In this document: piece by piece, positions 34,137 to 44,600 of the stretch
Layout: every line of letters begins with the position of its first letter
Numbering within the stretch: the first letter of the stretch is position 1
Assembly (NCBI GenBank): GCA_964399635.1
Contig: CAYNRU010000043.1
Location: 138,484-202,483 of the forward strand
Source of the DNA: UBA4615 sp964399635
GTDB taxonomy: Bacteria; Pseudomonadota; Gammaproteobacteria; Burkholderiales; Burkholderiaceae_E
Direction of reading: 5' to 3'
DNA: 64,000 nt
Program-made: the position numbers and the translations under genes
Notes under the pieces: model-generated
What the model was told of the DNA's origin: nothing
What the model saw: only the letters and a program-made list of their open reading frames with translations
Databases searched by the model: none

Positions 34137-35621
34137 ATGAGAATGACCATGACCGCCAAACACCTGCTGTCAATGCTGATCCTGACGCTGACGCCACTTG
34201 CAAGCGTCCATGCGCAGCAGGTCCCACTGCCAAAGACCGCTGCCGATGTGCCCGCACCGCCTGCTGGCACGGCGATGAGCAAAGCCTATGTGCAGACGGT
34301 TGGCAGGATGGCTTATGTCTGGGGTTATGCGCTGGTCAACTCGCACAACCGTCGAGCCGGATTCGCCTACCTGTCTGGCCAGAACGGCAATGTCGCCGGC
34401 CTGAACGGCGGTGTGGTGCCGATGGCGCCGATCAATCAGTCGGCCATGCTGACCGACTATGTCGATCCTGCGCAGACCTTCGTGACCTGCCCGAACCAGG
34501 ACGTGGTCTACGGCGCGGGCTATTACGCACTCGACAAGGAGCCGGTGGTCTTTCAGGTGCCGAACTTCGGCGACCGTTTCTGGGTCTATGCGCTCTACGA
34601 CGCACGAACCGACCAGTTCGCCCAGATCGGCAAACCCTACGGCACCAAGCCCGGCTTCTACATGATGGTCGGTCCCAACTGGAAGGGCACCAAGCCTGCG
34701 GGCATCACGGCGGTCGTGCGGTCGTCCACCGAACTCGCGTTCTCGATCCCGCGCATCTTCAAGGGAGACAGCGCAGACGAGACCAAGGCCGTCCAGCCGC
34801 TGATCAATCAGGTGATGTTCTACCCCCTGAGCCAGTTCAACGGAAAGATGAAGACCACCGATTGGAGCAAGCTGCCGAAGTGGCCCACGCCCCCCGGCGC
34901 AGTCGGCGAAACCAAATGGGTCGTACCCGAGAAGTTCTATGAACAGCTGCCCGGTGTGATGAAGCTCGTGCCGCCTATGCCGGGCGAGGAGTCGCTCTAT
35001 GCCTGGATTGCGTCAGTGTGGGCGGCCGCCGAGAAGGACCCGGCCATCAAGGCCGCGCTGATCGAGTCGTTCGTGGCTGCCGACAAGGACACGATCGCAC
35101 CCTTCTTCCGTTGGGACCAGAACGGGCGATCTGCGGGCAATGGCTGGAACTCACCGGTCAACAACGCGCAATGGGGTAACGACTATCTGAATCGGACGGC
35201 GACCGCGAAGTCGAACATGTACGACAACCGGCCGATCGAGACTAAGTACATCTATCGCGACTACGACAGCGAGGGCCGTCAGCTCGAGGGCAAGTACAGC
35301 TACAGCGTCACCTTCGCCAAAGGGCAGGAACCGCCGGTGAAGGGGTTCTGGTCATTGACGGTCTACAACGACAAGCATGTGTTCCATCCCAACGCGCTCA
35401 AGCGCTATTCGCTCGGCACCAAGAGCAAATCGTTCATGAAGTACAACCCGGATGGTTCGTTGACCCTGTATTTCGGAGCCAAGTCACCCGGCCAGGACAA
35501 GGAGTCCAACTGGGTGCCGGCACCCGAGGGAGAGTTCTCGCTCTATATCCGCGCCTACTGGGCGGACCCGTCGATCATCAATGGGTCCTGGACGCCGCCC
35601 AACGTCGTTCGCAGCAACTGA
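34137..35621 (+). CDS. Exported DUF1254/DUF1214 protein
   Basis: About 494 aa with a signal peptide (hydrophobic core LLSMLILTLTPLASVHAQ). The N-terminal DUF1254 part includes AYVWGYALVN, PNQDVVYGAGYYALDKEPVVFQVPNF and RFWVYALYDARTD. The C-terminal DUF1214 part includes GFWSLTVYNDKHVF and the typical LYFGAKSPG and WVPAPEGEFSLYIRAYWAD ending. Members are abundant secreted or envelope proteins of uncertain activity. ATGs at 34137, 34143 and 34149 are all possible starts. A divergent LysR gene likely regulates it. Confidence 0.85.
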   Translation: MRMTMTAKHLLSMLILTLTPLASVHAQQVPLPKTAADVPAPPAGTAMSKAYVQTVGRMAYVWGYALVNSHNRRAGFAYLSGQNGNVAGLNGGVVPMAPINQSAMLTDYVDPAQTFVTCPNQDVVYGAGYYALDKEPVVFQVPNFGDRFWVYALYDARTDQFAQIGKPYGTKPGFYMMVGPNWKGTKPAGITAVVRSSTELAFSIPRIFKGDSADETKAVQPLINQVMFYPLSQFNGKMKTTDWSKLPKWPTPPGAVGETKWVVPEKFYEQLPGVMKLVPPMPGEESLYAWIASVWAAAEKDPAIKAALIESFVAADKDTIAPFFRWDQNGRSAGNGWNSPVNNAQWGNDYLNRTATAKSNMYDNRPIETKYIYRDYDSEGRQLEGKYSYSVTFAKGQEPPVKGFWSLTVYNDKHVFHPNALKRYSLGTKSKSFMKYNPDGSLTLYFGAKSPGQDKESNWVPAPEGEFSLYIRAYWADPSIINGSWTPPNVVRSN

Positions 35622-35709
35622 TCGACTGGCGGCTTCGGGGCAGGCGGCGTCATCCGCAAGGACTGACGCGCCGTGCGATGCAGGTCGCGCGGCTCGCCTC
35701 GCGCGGGCG

Positions 35710-36624
35710 CTACTTCACGGCTCCGGCGGCCTTCTTCGCCGACGGCAGGCCGAGCCCCGCCGCGAACCGCTCGAACTCCGGCAGCCAGATCGGCAGGCCC
35801 GCGCGGCTGCTGAACATGCCGTGCGCGTCGCCCGGCGCGAAGGTGCCGAAGGCAACCATCGAGGCGCGGCCGCCCGCGCCGACGTAGGCGGCGTGCATCG
35901 CCTCCCAGGTCGGCCGGCTCCAGTAGCTGTCGTTGTCGCCGTAGAACCAGAGCGAGGGCACGCGGGTCTCGCGCCCGTAGGCGGCGAAGGCGCGCGCGAG
36001 CCCGCCCTCCCAGGCGACGCAGTCGCTGTTGCGCAGCCCGCCCGCGAAGTTCACCAGGCCGAGCACGCCGGGCCGGTCCAGCGCGCCGAACGCCAGCGTC
36101 GTCAGCCCGCCATGCGACTGGCCGAGCACGATCGTGCGGGCAGTGTCGGCCTCGGGCAGGGTCGCAACATGATCGAGCACCGCGGCAACGTCCTCGGCCT
36201 GCGTGCGGCCGTTGCTCTCCACGTTGCAGCCCACGCCCATGTAGGTGCCGGTCGACTTGGAGAAGCCCTGGCGCATGGGCAGCACGACGAGGAAGCCGCG
36301 CTCGACGAGGGCCCGCGTCGCCACGGTGTACCGCGCACGTGCCTGCCACCTCGGGTCGCCCGGGGCCTTGCCGTGGTTGATCACCGCGACCGGGAACGGG
36401 CCGTCGCCGGGCGGCGAGAACAGTGTCACCTGCAGCGTGGCCGCCCAGATGCCGGGCTTAGTGACAGAGATCACCCGCTCGCGCAGGGCGGTGTCGAGCG
36501 GCGGCTCGGTGGGCTGTTGCGCGCGGACGATGGCGGGCACGGCCGCCGCGGCGAGCGCCGCACAGGCGAACATGGTTGCCGCGATGCGGTGGCGTATGGC
36601 CGGGGGCTTGCGCGTCATGGTCAT
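35710..36624 (-). CDS. Exported alpha/beta hydrolase (dienelactone-hydrolase-like)
   Basis: A 304-aa protein with an N-terminal signal peptide (ATMFACAALAAAAVPAIVRAQ). The hydrolase fold shows AVINHGKAPG (oxyanion), nucleophile Ser in VLGQSHGGLT, Asp in YGDNDSYW and His in PGDAHGMF. ATG 36624 is taken; the frame is open for 16 more codons. It is convergent with the DUF1254 gene and directly downstream of the CadC-like regulator. Confidence 0.75.
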   Translation of the reverse strand: MTMTRKPPAIRHRIAATMFACAALAAAAVPAIVRAQQPTEPPLDTALRERVISVTKPGIWAATLQVTLFSPPGDGPFPVAVINHGKAPGDPRWQARARYTVATRALVERGFLVVLPMRQGFSKSTGTYMGVGCNVESNGRTQAEDVAAVLDHVATLPEADTARTIVLGQSHGGLTTLAFGALDRPGVLGLVNFAGGLRNSDCVAWEGGLARAFAAYGRETRVPSLWFYGDNDSYWSRPTWEAMHAAYVGAGGRASMVAFGTFAPGDAHGMFSSRAGLPIWLPEFERFAAGLGLPSAKKAAGAVK

Positions 36625-36693
36625 GGGAAGGCCGCCCGAGGTGCGGCCTTGAGGTTCGGGTTCGCGATGCATTGGTCTGCAAGAACCTGTCAG

Positions 36694-38274
36694 TCAGGTC
36701 ATCCCGATGAGCTGCGCGCCACGGCGGAACAGCGCTTCTCCTTCGGGCTCGAAGGGGAACGTGGTCAGGAACTCCGCGACGCTGTATCGCGGAGACATCT
36801 TCCGAGCGGCAGCTGCATGGGTACGTGCCTGGTCGAGCGAGCCTGCCAGCGCCAAGGAAAAGGCCGCGATCGCCTGGATATGCGGAAATGCGTTCGGCCT
36901 GGCTGCCGCCTTCACGGCCCAGTCGGCAGCTTCCTCGATCTGACCGAGCCGCACCAGCGCCATGGCGCGTGTGGCGAGCATACCGAAGAGCATCGGGTCA
37001 TAAGGGCTCAAGTGACGCGAGCGATCCGAGAAAGCGATGGCGGCTCGTGCATCGCCAACAATCGAATGCACGAAGGAGAGGTTGTAGTGGCCCAGGGCGA
37101 AGTTAGGGCTGAGTTCGATGGACTGCCCCATCTCGACCAAGGACTCGTCGGGGCGCTCGAGCAGCCAAAGCGCCCGTCCCATCGCCCAGTGCACCGCAGG
37201 ATCGCGTTCGTCGGCCATGAGCCCTTGCGCGGCAGCGTCGTAGGCCAGGTCGATTTCCTGCCCGCGTGGCCCCCAGTTCTGGAAGGCGGACTGGAAATGC
37301 GTGAAAGACAGACCCGCCCAGGCGCGCGAAAAAGCCGGATCGAGACGCAGGGCGGCTTGGAAGAAATGACGGGCCTTGTCGTTGTCGGCTTTGCGGTACC
37401 GGTACATGTGCCATAGGCCACGGTGGTGCGCCTCCCACGCGTCAAGCGAACTCGGCGGCTTGAGCAGGGCGCGGTTGCGCTCGTTGGTCTCGATTTCCGA
37501 TGCGATCGAGGCAACGATCTGGTTGCAGATCTCGTCGAAGACGACGAACGCGTTGTCCAGCGCGTGATCGAAGGTCTCGACCCAGACGATCCGCGCGCTG
37601 CGCGTTTCGGCCAACTCGACGGATATGGTGCGGCGGTTGCCGTGCGTCCGAACGGATCCGCTGACCACATAGTCGACGTTGAGGATCCGGCCCGCTTCCT
37701 GAGGGCCAATGCCACGCTCATGCAGTGCGAACACGGTCCCCTGCGCGATGACGAAGAGGCTTCGCAGCCTGGCGAGCCGGCTGATTACGTCGTACGCGAG
37801 CGCGTCAGCGACCCCGCCGTGGACACGGGCCGATGTGGCGTGGTCCACGAAGGGCATGACCGAGACAGAGCCGCGGCGAGGTGCCACTGCAGCGGCGTCA
37901 TTGCGGCCGTCGATCGCGCGCGGGTCGGCGATGCCTGGGCCAGACACGCGGGGTTCGAAGAGCGGCAGGGCGGCGGACTCGGTGACCGGCAGCACGAACC
38001 GATAGCCCCTGCCGGGGATGGTGGCGATCGCCTTGGAGCCGATCACCTTGCGCAGGCTCGACACCTGCACCGACAGGTTGTTCTCCTCCACGACTCGTCC
38101 CGACCATGCCGACAGCAGCGCCTCGTCCTTGGTGACCACGCGGTCGCGATGCGCGATCAGGCACAGCAGCAGGTCGAACGCACGCGCGCCCAACTCGGCC
38201 GGCACTCCGTCGTCCAGCAGCAGCCGTTCTGCAGGCCTGATCTCGAAGCGGCCGAATCGCAAGGCGTTCTGCAA
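36694..38274 (-). CDS. CadC-like winged-helix regulator with TPR region
   Basis: A 526-aa protein. Residues ~1-100 are an OmpR/PhoB-type winged helix (LRFGRFEIRPAERLLLDDG, LSVQVSSLRKVIG, TIPGRGYRF). The middle (~140-275) resembles the TolB-like/adenylate-cyclase-associated domain with SVMPFVDHA and VDYVVSGSVR. Residues ~285-500 contain several tetratricopeptide-like repeats. No transmembrane helix is obvious. It is divergent from the methyltransferase gene; a near-palindrome aggaac-N8-gttctt at about 38319-38339 in the shared region could be its site. Confidence 0.8.
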   Translation of the reverse strand: MQNALRFGRFEIRPAERLLLDDGVPAELGARAFDLLLCLIAHRDRVVTKDEALLSAWSGRVVEENNLSVQVSSLRKVIGSKAIATIPGRGYRFVLPVTESAALPLFEPRVSGPGIADPRAIDGRNDAAAVAPRRGSVSVMPFVDHATSARVHGGVADALAYDVISRLARLRSLFVIAQGTVFALHERGIGPQEAGRILNVDYVVSGSVRTHGNRRTISVELAETRSARIVWVETFDHALDNAFVVFDEICNQIVASIASEIETNERNRALLKPPSSLDAWEAHHRGLWHMYRYRKADNDKARHFFQAALRLDPAFSRAWAGLSFTHFQSAFQNWGPRGQEIDLAYDAAAQGLMADERDPAVHWAMGRALWLLERPDESLVEMGQSIELSPNFALGHYNLSFVHSIVGDARAAIAFSDRSRHLSPYDPMLFGMLATRAMALVRLGQIEEAADWAVKAAARPNAFPHIQAIAAFSLALAGSLDQARTHAAAARKMSPRYSVAEFLTTFPFEPEGEALFRRGAQLIGMT

Positions 38275-38428
38275 GGGCTTTCCTCGAGGATTGCCGTCAA
38301 TGAATGATTAGGAAATTTTAGGAACGTTATCAGGTTCTTGAAGGACCTTCAGCAATCTCCCGGCGCAAGGTTCGCCAAGTCGGCGTGCGATTCGCGTGCG
38401 CCCAAACCGACCAGGCTGGAGATCGCCC

Positions 38429-39241
38429 ATGGACACTCACTTGGACCTCGTCGCACTGAAAGGCCGCCAGCAACTTGCCTGGGGGAGCGGAGACTACGCC
38501 GTCATCGGCACCACGCTGCAGATCGTGGGCGAGCAACTCGCCGAGGCGTGCGACCTGCGTACCGACGAGCGCGTGCTCGACGTGGCTGCCGGCAACGGCA
38601 ACGCGACGCTGGCCGCCGCCCGGCGCGGCTGCCTCGTCACCTCCACCGACTATGTCGCCAGCCTCCTAGAGCGAGGCGCCGAGCGTGCCCGTGCCGAGGG
38701 CCTGAAGGCGACCTTCCAGGTCGCCGACGCCGAGGCGTTGCCCTTTCACGATGGCAGCTACGACGCCGTGCTGTCGACCTTCGGCGTGATGTTCTCGCCC
38801 GACCAGGGACGTGCCGCCGCCGAGCTGGCGCGGGTGTGCCGCCCGGGCGGCCGCATCGGCCTGGCCAATTGGACGCCGGAGGGCTTCATCGGGCAGGTCT
38901 TCAAGACCCTGGGTCGCCACGTGCCGCCGCCGGCCGGCGTGCAGCCGCCCTCGCGCTGGGGCGTCGAGGCGACCCTGCATGCGCTGTTTGGCGAGGCGGC
39001 CAGCGCGATCTCGGTGACGCCGCGCCACTTCAACTTCCGCTACCGCTCGCCTGCGCACTTCATCGATGTCTTTCGCACCTGGTACGGGCCGATCCACAAG
39101 GCCTTCGCGTCACTGCCGGCCGACGGCGCGCAAGCCCTGGAGAGCGATCTGACCGCCCTGCTGATGCGCATGAACCGTGCGGGCGCGGCCTCGCTGGTGG
39201 TGCCCAGCGAGTACCTCGAAGTCATCGTGACGCGGCGCTGA
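38429..39241 (+). CDS. Class I SAM-dependent methyltransferase
   Basis: A 270-aa methyltransferase with motif I VLDVAAGNGNATLAAA, acidic TSTDYV, motif II QVADAEALPF, and RVCRPGGRIGLANW. This is of the UbiE/Methyltransf_11 type. GGAG lies ~9 bases before the ATG. It starts a plus-strand group with an alpha/beta hydrolase and a RidA protein; substrate unknown. Confidence 0.85.
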   Translation: MDTHLDLVALKGRQQLAWGSGDYAVIGTTLQIVGEQLAEACDLRTDERVLDVAAGNGNATLAAARRGCLVTSTDYVASLLERGAERARAEGLKATFQVADAEALPFHDGSYDAVLSTFGVMFSPDQGRAAAELARVCRPGGRIGLANWTPEGFIGQVFKTLGRHVPPPAGVQPPSRWGVEATLHALFGEAASAISVTPRHFNFRYRSPAHFIDVFRTWYGPIHKAFASLPADGAQALESDLTALLMRMNRAGAASLVVPSEYLEVIVTRR

Positions 39242-39246
39242 ATGCC

Positions 39247-40092
39247 ATGGCCGCTGCAGTGACCGACACCTCACCGCCCATGCCGTTCCACCGCGAGGCC
39301 GGTATGGGGCCCGGCGTGGTCTGCATCCACTGCAACGCCAGCAGCTCCTCTCAGTGGCGCCCGCTGATGGACCGGCTGGCCCCGCGCCACCGCGTGCTCG
39401 CACCCGATACCCACGGCGCTGGCCGCGGGCCGGCCTGGCCGAGCGACCGTGCGCTGACGCTGAGCGACGAGGTGGCGTCGCTCGAACCCGTCCTGGCCCG
39501 CGCGGGCGCGCCGCTCGCGCTGGTCGGCCACTCGTACGGCGGCGCGGTGGCGCTGCTCGCTGCCCTGCGGCAGCCCGAGCGGGTGCATGCGCTGGTGCTG
39601 TACGAGCCCACGCTCTTTGCGCTGGTCGATGCCGCGTCGCCGGCGCCCAACGAGGCCGACGGCATTCGCCGCACGGTGGCGCTGGCGTCGGCTGCGCTCG
39701 CCCGCGGTGACCGGAGCGCGGCTGCGGAAGGCTTCATCGACTACTGGATGGGCGCAGGCGCCTTCTTAGCCAAGCCCGATGCACAGCGCAACGCGGTCGA
39801 GGCCGCCATCGTCAACGTGCAGGGCTGGGGCGAGGCGCTGTTTGGCGACACCACGCCGCTGGCGGCACTTCGGGCGCTCGAGATGCCGGTGCTGCTGATG
39901 CAGGGCAGCGAGACCACCCCCTCGGCGCGCGCGGTGGCCAGGCTTCTGGCGCGGACGCTGCCGCGGGTCGAGACCCTGACCTTTCGGGGCCTGGGCCACA
40001 TGGGGCCGGTCACGCATGCGGCGCAGGTCGACGAAGCCATCGACGGCTTCCTGCGCCGCCACCCTGCCCGTCGAGCGATCGCGGCGGGCTGA
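39247..40092 (+). CDS. Alpha/beta hydrolase
   Basis: A 281-aa hydrolase with CIHCNASSSSQW in the oxyanion region, nucleophile Ser in LVGHSYGGAVAL, and a C-terminal His in GLGHMGPV; the Asp position is less clear (MQGSETTPS carries Glu). It begins 5 bases after the methyltransferase stop and is probably cotranscribed. Confidence 0.8.
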   Translation: MAAAVTDTSPPMPFHREAGMGPGVVCIHCNASSSSQWRPLMDRLAPRHRVLAPDTHGAGRGPAWPSDRALTLSDEVASLEPVLARAGAPLALVGHSYGGAVALLAALRQPERVHALVLYEPTLFALVDAASPAPNEADGIRRTVALASAALARGDRSAAAEGFIDYWMGAGAFLAKPDAQRNAVEAAIVNVQGWGEALFGDTTPLAALRALEMPVLLMQGSETTPSARAVARLLARTLPRVETLTFRGLGHMGPVTHAAQVDEAIDGFLRRHPARRAIAAG

Positions 40093-40269
40093 AATCACGG
40101 TCCGGCGCGAGGCGGGTGCGGCCGCCATCTTGGCTGCCTGGTCGCATCCGGCTGCTGCCGACGCGGCGCCTTGCGAGGGGCTGGTTCTGTCGTTCTAATG
40201 GTCGGCGAAACAGCGCTCCCATCGGGGGCCGATCCGGCCGCCCTCGTCTTGACTTACGGAGGAACACAC

Positions 40270-40650
40270 ATGGCACGTCAGATCGTCTACACCCCGCGGG
40301 CAGCCAAGCCTCCCGCGACCTACAGCCAGGCAGTCAAGGCCGCCGGCCTCGTCTTCGTCTCCGGCACGGCGCCCACCGACGCGGCCACGGGCGCCATCCA
40401 GGGCACGACCATCCAGGAGCAGACCCGCCAGTGCCTGACCAACATCCAGGCGATCCTTGAAGCAGCGGGCAGTTGCATGGACAAGATCGTCAGCGCCACG
40501 GTCGTGATGGCCGATGAGGACGAATTCGCGGGAATGAACGAGGAGTGGTTGAGGTGGTTCCCCGTCGACCCGCCCGCCCGCCAGGGCGCGAAACTGCCCG
40601 TCCGGATCCCCGGCCTGAAGGTGTCCATCGCAGCGGTCGCCGAGGCATGA
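40270..40650 (+). CDS. RidA-family protein
   Basis: A 126-aa YjgF/YER057c/UK114 protein: YSQAVKAAGLVFVSGTAP, the conserved TRQCLTNIQAILEAAG helix, and KLPVRIPGLKVSIAAVA. RidA proper deaminates reactive enamines and keeps an Arg in the RVEV region; here the equivalent is PVRIPG, so it may be a non-RidA subfamily member. GGAGGA lies 7 bases upstream. The 177 bases before it contain nothing else recognisable. Confidence 0.85.
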   Translation: MARQIVYTPRAAKPPATYSQAVKAAGLVFVSGTAPTDAATGAIQGTTIQEQTRQCLTNIQAILEAAGSCMDKIVSATVVMADEDEFAGMNEEWLRWFPVDPPARQGAKLPVRIPGLKVSIAAVAEA

Positions 40651-40745
40651 TTCGCGAACGGGGACTCGAAGCGCGGCAGCTGCGATCCGCTGGCGCCCTC
40701 GGTGTGCGTGATGCGCTCGGCTGCCCGCTGCCGCACCGATAGCGC

Positions 40746-41381
40746 CTACCGACTTGCCGCCAGTGCCGCCGCATACGACGGCGTGCCGGGGGCGGGAATG
40801 ACCCAGTAGTAGACCGAACGACCCGCCACGTCCAGCGTCTGCTCGGGCTTCCAGCTTCCCATGGTGAACGCGTGCGACACGATGCGGGTCCCCGGCTTCA
40901 GATCCTTCAGGAGCTTGGGCAGGAGCCTGAGGTTGAGCTCGGGCAGCAGGTACAGCGTCACCACCGTGGCCTCGCGGAAGTCGGATTCAAAGACATCGCC
41001 CTGCACGATGCGTGTCCTGTCCGTCAGCTTCTCTGCCCGCACAAAACACTGTGCGAGCCTGGCCATGTCCGGGTTGAACTCGATGCCGATCGAGGTGGCG
41101 CCCAGCTTCCCGGCCGCGATGGCGATCTTGCCGTCGCCCGCGCCCAGGTCATAGACGATGTCCTTGGGCGTGACCATGGCGACCTGCAGCATGCGCTGCA
41201 CCACTTCATCCGGCGTGGGCACCCAGACGACATCCTTGCCCTCCTGACCCGACTCCGGCTTGTAGGACTGCGTGCAGCTCGCGCGATCGGGTGCGGCGAC
41301 CTGTGCCGAGGCGTTGCCGATCGCCAGAGCGAGCAGCGCGGCCAGCGCGACGACGTGGGTGATGCGAGCAAAGCCAGGCAT
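40746..41381 (-). CDS. Exported class I SAM-dependent methyltransferase
   Basis: A 211-aa protein with a cleavable signal peptide (HVVALAALLALAIGNASAQ) and then a small methyltransferase domain: DIVYDLGAGDGKIAIAA, GIEFNPD, QGDVFESDF and YLLPELN. Secreted SAM enzymes are puzzling because AdoMet is cytoplasmic; related proteins are common in proteobacteria and act on unknown substrates. It is convergent with the RidA gene. Confidence 0.8.
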   Translation of the reverse strand: MPGFARITHVVALAALLALAIGNASAQVAAPDRASCTQSYKPESGQEGKDVVWVPTPDEVVQRMLQVAMVTPKDIVYDLGAGDGKIAIAAGKLGATSIGIEFNPDMARLAQCFVRAEKLTDRTRIVQGDVFESDFREATVVTLYLLPELNLRLLPKLLKDLKPGTRIVSHAFTMGSWKPEQTLDVAGRSVYYWVIPAPGTPSYAAALAASR

Positions 41382-41649
41382 GGTGTCTCGGTTCTCCGTT
41401 GGTGGGCGTGGGAAGTGATTGAGTTGCGCTGAAGCATAATCGTTGCGTGCGGCGGTTTCGAGTTGAGGGGCGCTTTTTTGGGATGTCGTGCGCTATCTTC
41501 CAACCGCGCGAGCCCGCCCGAGAGGGCGCGGCGCCGCCGATGCGCCACCGGTCGTTCGTCCATGGCCAATAGCCCGAAGTGATGAGGGACTGCCGAGCTT
41601 GCCGGCCTAGGATCGTCCGTTCCCCGCCCTTCTTCGCAACGGCCTTCCC

Positions 41650-44600
41650 TTGCAGCGCCTCGACGACCGCATCCTCCATTCGGCCAGCGACCTGGTCCAC
41701 TTCCTGGAATGCGGGCACAGGACGACGCTGGACCTCCAGGACCTGGACGACCCCCAGCCCAAGGCGCAGGACGACGAGCACGCGCAGCTGATCCAGCGCA
41801 AGGGCGTCGAGCACGAGACACGATTCCTGCAGACCCTTCGCGCGCGGCACGCACGTGTCGTCGACATCACCGAGGCCGGCCGCGGCAACGCGCTGCGCGC
41901 AGCGGCCACCCTGGAGGCGATGCGGGCCGGCGTCGACATCGTGTTCCAGGCGACCCTGCTCGACGGCGACCTGATCGGGCACGCCGACTTCCTGCGGCGC
42001 GTGCCGGGACGGTCGCGATTTGGCGACTGGCGCTACGAGGTCCTCGACACCAAGCTCGCCCGCCGCGAGCGCGCCAAGTTCCTGGTGCAGCTCGCGTTCT
42101 ACTCCCGGCTGCTCGGCCGCGCGCAGGCTGCGGAACCCGCGCTGATGCACGTCGTGCTCGGCAACGGCGTGGAGCGCGCCTTCCGCTGCGCGGACTACGC
42201 GCGCTACGTCGATCGACAGCTGGGGCGCTACCTCGACCGCGTGGCCACGCGACTGGCCGCCACCTACCCCGACCCGTGCGAGGCCTGCGCCCAGTGCCGA
42301 TGGCGCGACCGATGCGACGCGCAGCGCGTGGCGGACGATCACCTGTCCCAGGTCGCACGCATCACCACGCTGCAGATCCGCCGCCTGCAGGACGCGGGCG
42401 TGAACACGCTGGCCACGCTCGCCGAGCTGCCCGAAACCACGAAAGTGCCGCGGATCCAGCCCGACACCCTCGCCAGGCTGAGGCCCCAGGCCATGTTGCA
42501 GCTGCGCGCGCGGCGCGACGGCGAGCGTCATCTCGAGCAGCTGCCCGCCGACCCCGACGGCCAACGCGGATTCGCCCGCCTGCCGGCGCCCGACCCTGGC
42601 GACCTGTTCTTCGACATGGAGGGCGATCCCCTCGACGAGGGCGGGCTCGAGTACCTGTTCGGCGTGTGGGGCATCGGGGTCGACGAGAGCCGGCCCACCG
42701 AAGAGGGGTTCCGTGCGTTCTGGGCCACCGATCGCCGCGAGGAGCGCCGGGCCTTCGAGGCTTTCATGGACTTCGTCACCGAGCGTGTGCTGCTGCATCC
42801 GGGCGCCCATGTCTACCACTACGCGTCCTACGAGGCGACCGCGCTCAAGCGCCTGATGTGCGCGCACGGCACCCGCGAGACCGAGGTCGACCAGCTGCTG
42901 CGCGACCACCGGCTGGTGGATCTCTACACGGTGGTGCGCGAGTCGCTGCGCATCTCCGAGCCCGCCTATTCCATCAAGAACGTCGAGCGCTTCTACCGCG
43001 ACGCGCGCGACGGCGACGTCAAGGACGGCGGCGCGAGCATCGTGTGGTTCGAGCGCTGGCGCGAGACCGGCGAGCAGAAGCTGCTGGACGACATCGAGGC
43101 GTACAACCGCGAGGACGTGGTGTCCACGCAGGACCTGCATCGGTGGCTGCTCGGGCTGCGGCCGGAAGGGATGGCCTGGCATACAGGCGATGCCGCGGCG
43201 GCGGCAGCCGCCGCAGCGCCCGAGCCGCCGTCGCCGCACCGCGTCGCCATCGACGCGGCACGCGTCGCGCTGGAGGCTCTGCTGCCCGCCGATCCGGCCA
43301 CTTGGACCGAGCTCGACCACCGCCGCGAGCTGACCGCGCAGCTGCTCGACTTTCACCGGCGCGCCGACAAGCCGGCGTGGTGGGCGATGTTCGATCGGCA
43401 GACCTGGGACGACGAGACGCTGATCGAGGACGTCGAGTGCCTGGGCGGGCTGCAGTTCGATCCCGAGCACCCACCCTTGAGAGACAACAAGTCCATCGTC
43501 TGGACGTACACATATCCGCCGCAGGACACCAAGCTCAAGACCGGGGACAACGCACTCGTCACATTCAACCGGGATCCGGCCAATTCGCTCGTGATCGACG
43601 AGGCCGAAAGACGCGTCCGCTTCCGGCATCTGGCCAAGCGCGGCGCCCTCCCCGACCGGATCGCGCTCGGCCCGGCGGGCCCGATCTCGACCAAAGCGCT
43701 CGAAGCAGCCATCGTCCGCTTCGCGGCATCCGTGCAGGCCGACAATGGCCGCTATCCCGCCATCGAAGCGATCCTGCACCGTCGAGCGCCTCGCATCACC
43801 GGCCACGCCGATGGCGAACCGATCGTCGACGCCCGGCGCGAGGCCCTGCCTCAGATCATCGACGCCGTCTCGCGCATGGACCGTAGTGCCGTCTTCGTCC
43901 AGGGCCCGCCTGGGTCCGGCAAGACCTACACCGGATCCCACGTCATCGCCGATCTGCTCGCGCGCGGCTACAGCGTGGGCGTCTCCTCCAACAGCCACAA
44001 GGCGATCGACAACCTTCTGAGCGCGGTCGAGAAGGTCGCGGCCGCGAGAGGGCAGGCCTTCCGCGGCGCGAAGAAGGCGAGCGGGCGCAACCCCGGCAGT
44101 GAGTTCCAGAGCGCGAACATTTCAAGCGTAAGCGACAACGACGACATCGTCGGCGCCGGCTACCAGCTCGTGGCTGGCACCGCCTGGCTGTTCGCCGACC
44201 CCGGCCTGGACCAGAGCCTCGACTACCTGTTTGTCGACGAGGCCGGCCAAGTGGCGCTGGCCAACCTCGTCGCGATGGCCACCTGCGCGCGCAACCTCGT
44301 GCTGCTCGGCGACCAGATGCAGCTCGGCCAGCCCACCCAGGGCGTGCATCCCGGACGCTCCGGCGATTCCTCGCTGGAATACCTGCTCGACGGCGTCGCC
44401 ACCATCGCCCCCGAGCGCGGCATCTTCCTGAAGGACACCTACCGGATGCAGCCCGACCTGTGCGGGTTCATCTCGGAAGCCGTCTACGACGGGCGCCTCG
44501 CCTCCCACGCCACCACCCATGCGCAGCGCCTGCTGCTGAACGCGACCGCCGACCCCGCCCTGCAGCCGACCGGCCTGCGTTTCGTGCCAGTGACGCACGA

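Noticed and set aside
38319..38339. Near-palindrome aggaac-N8-gttctt between the CadC-like and methyltransferase genes
   Set aside because: One mismatch and short arms; it is mentioned with the regulator but is too weak to list as a site.
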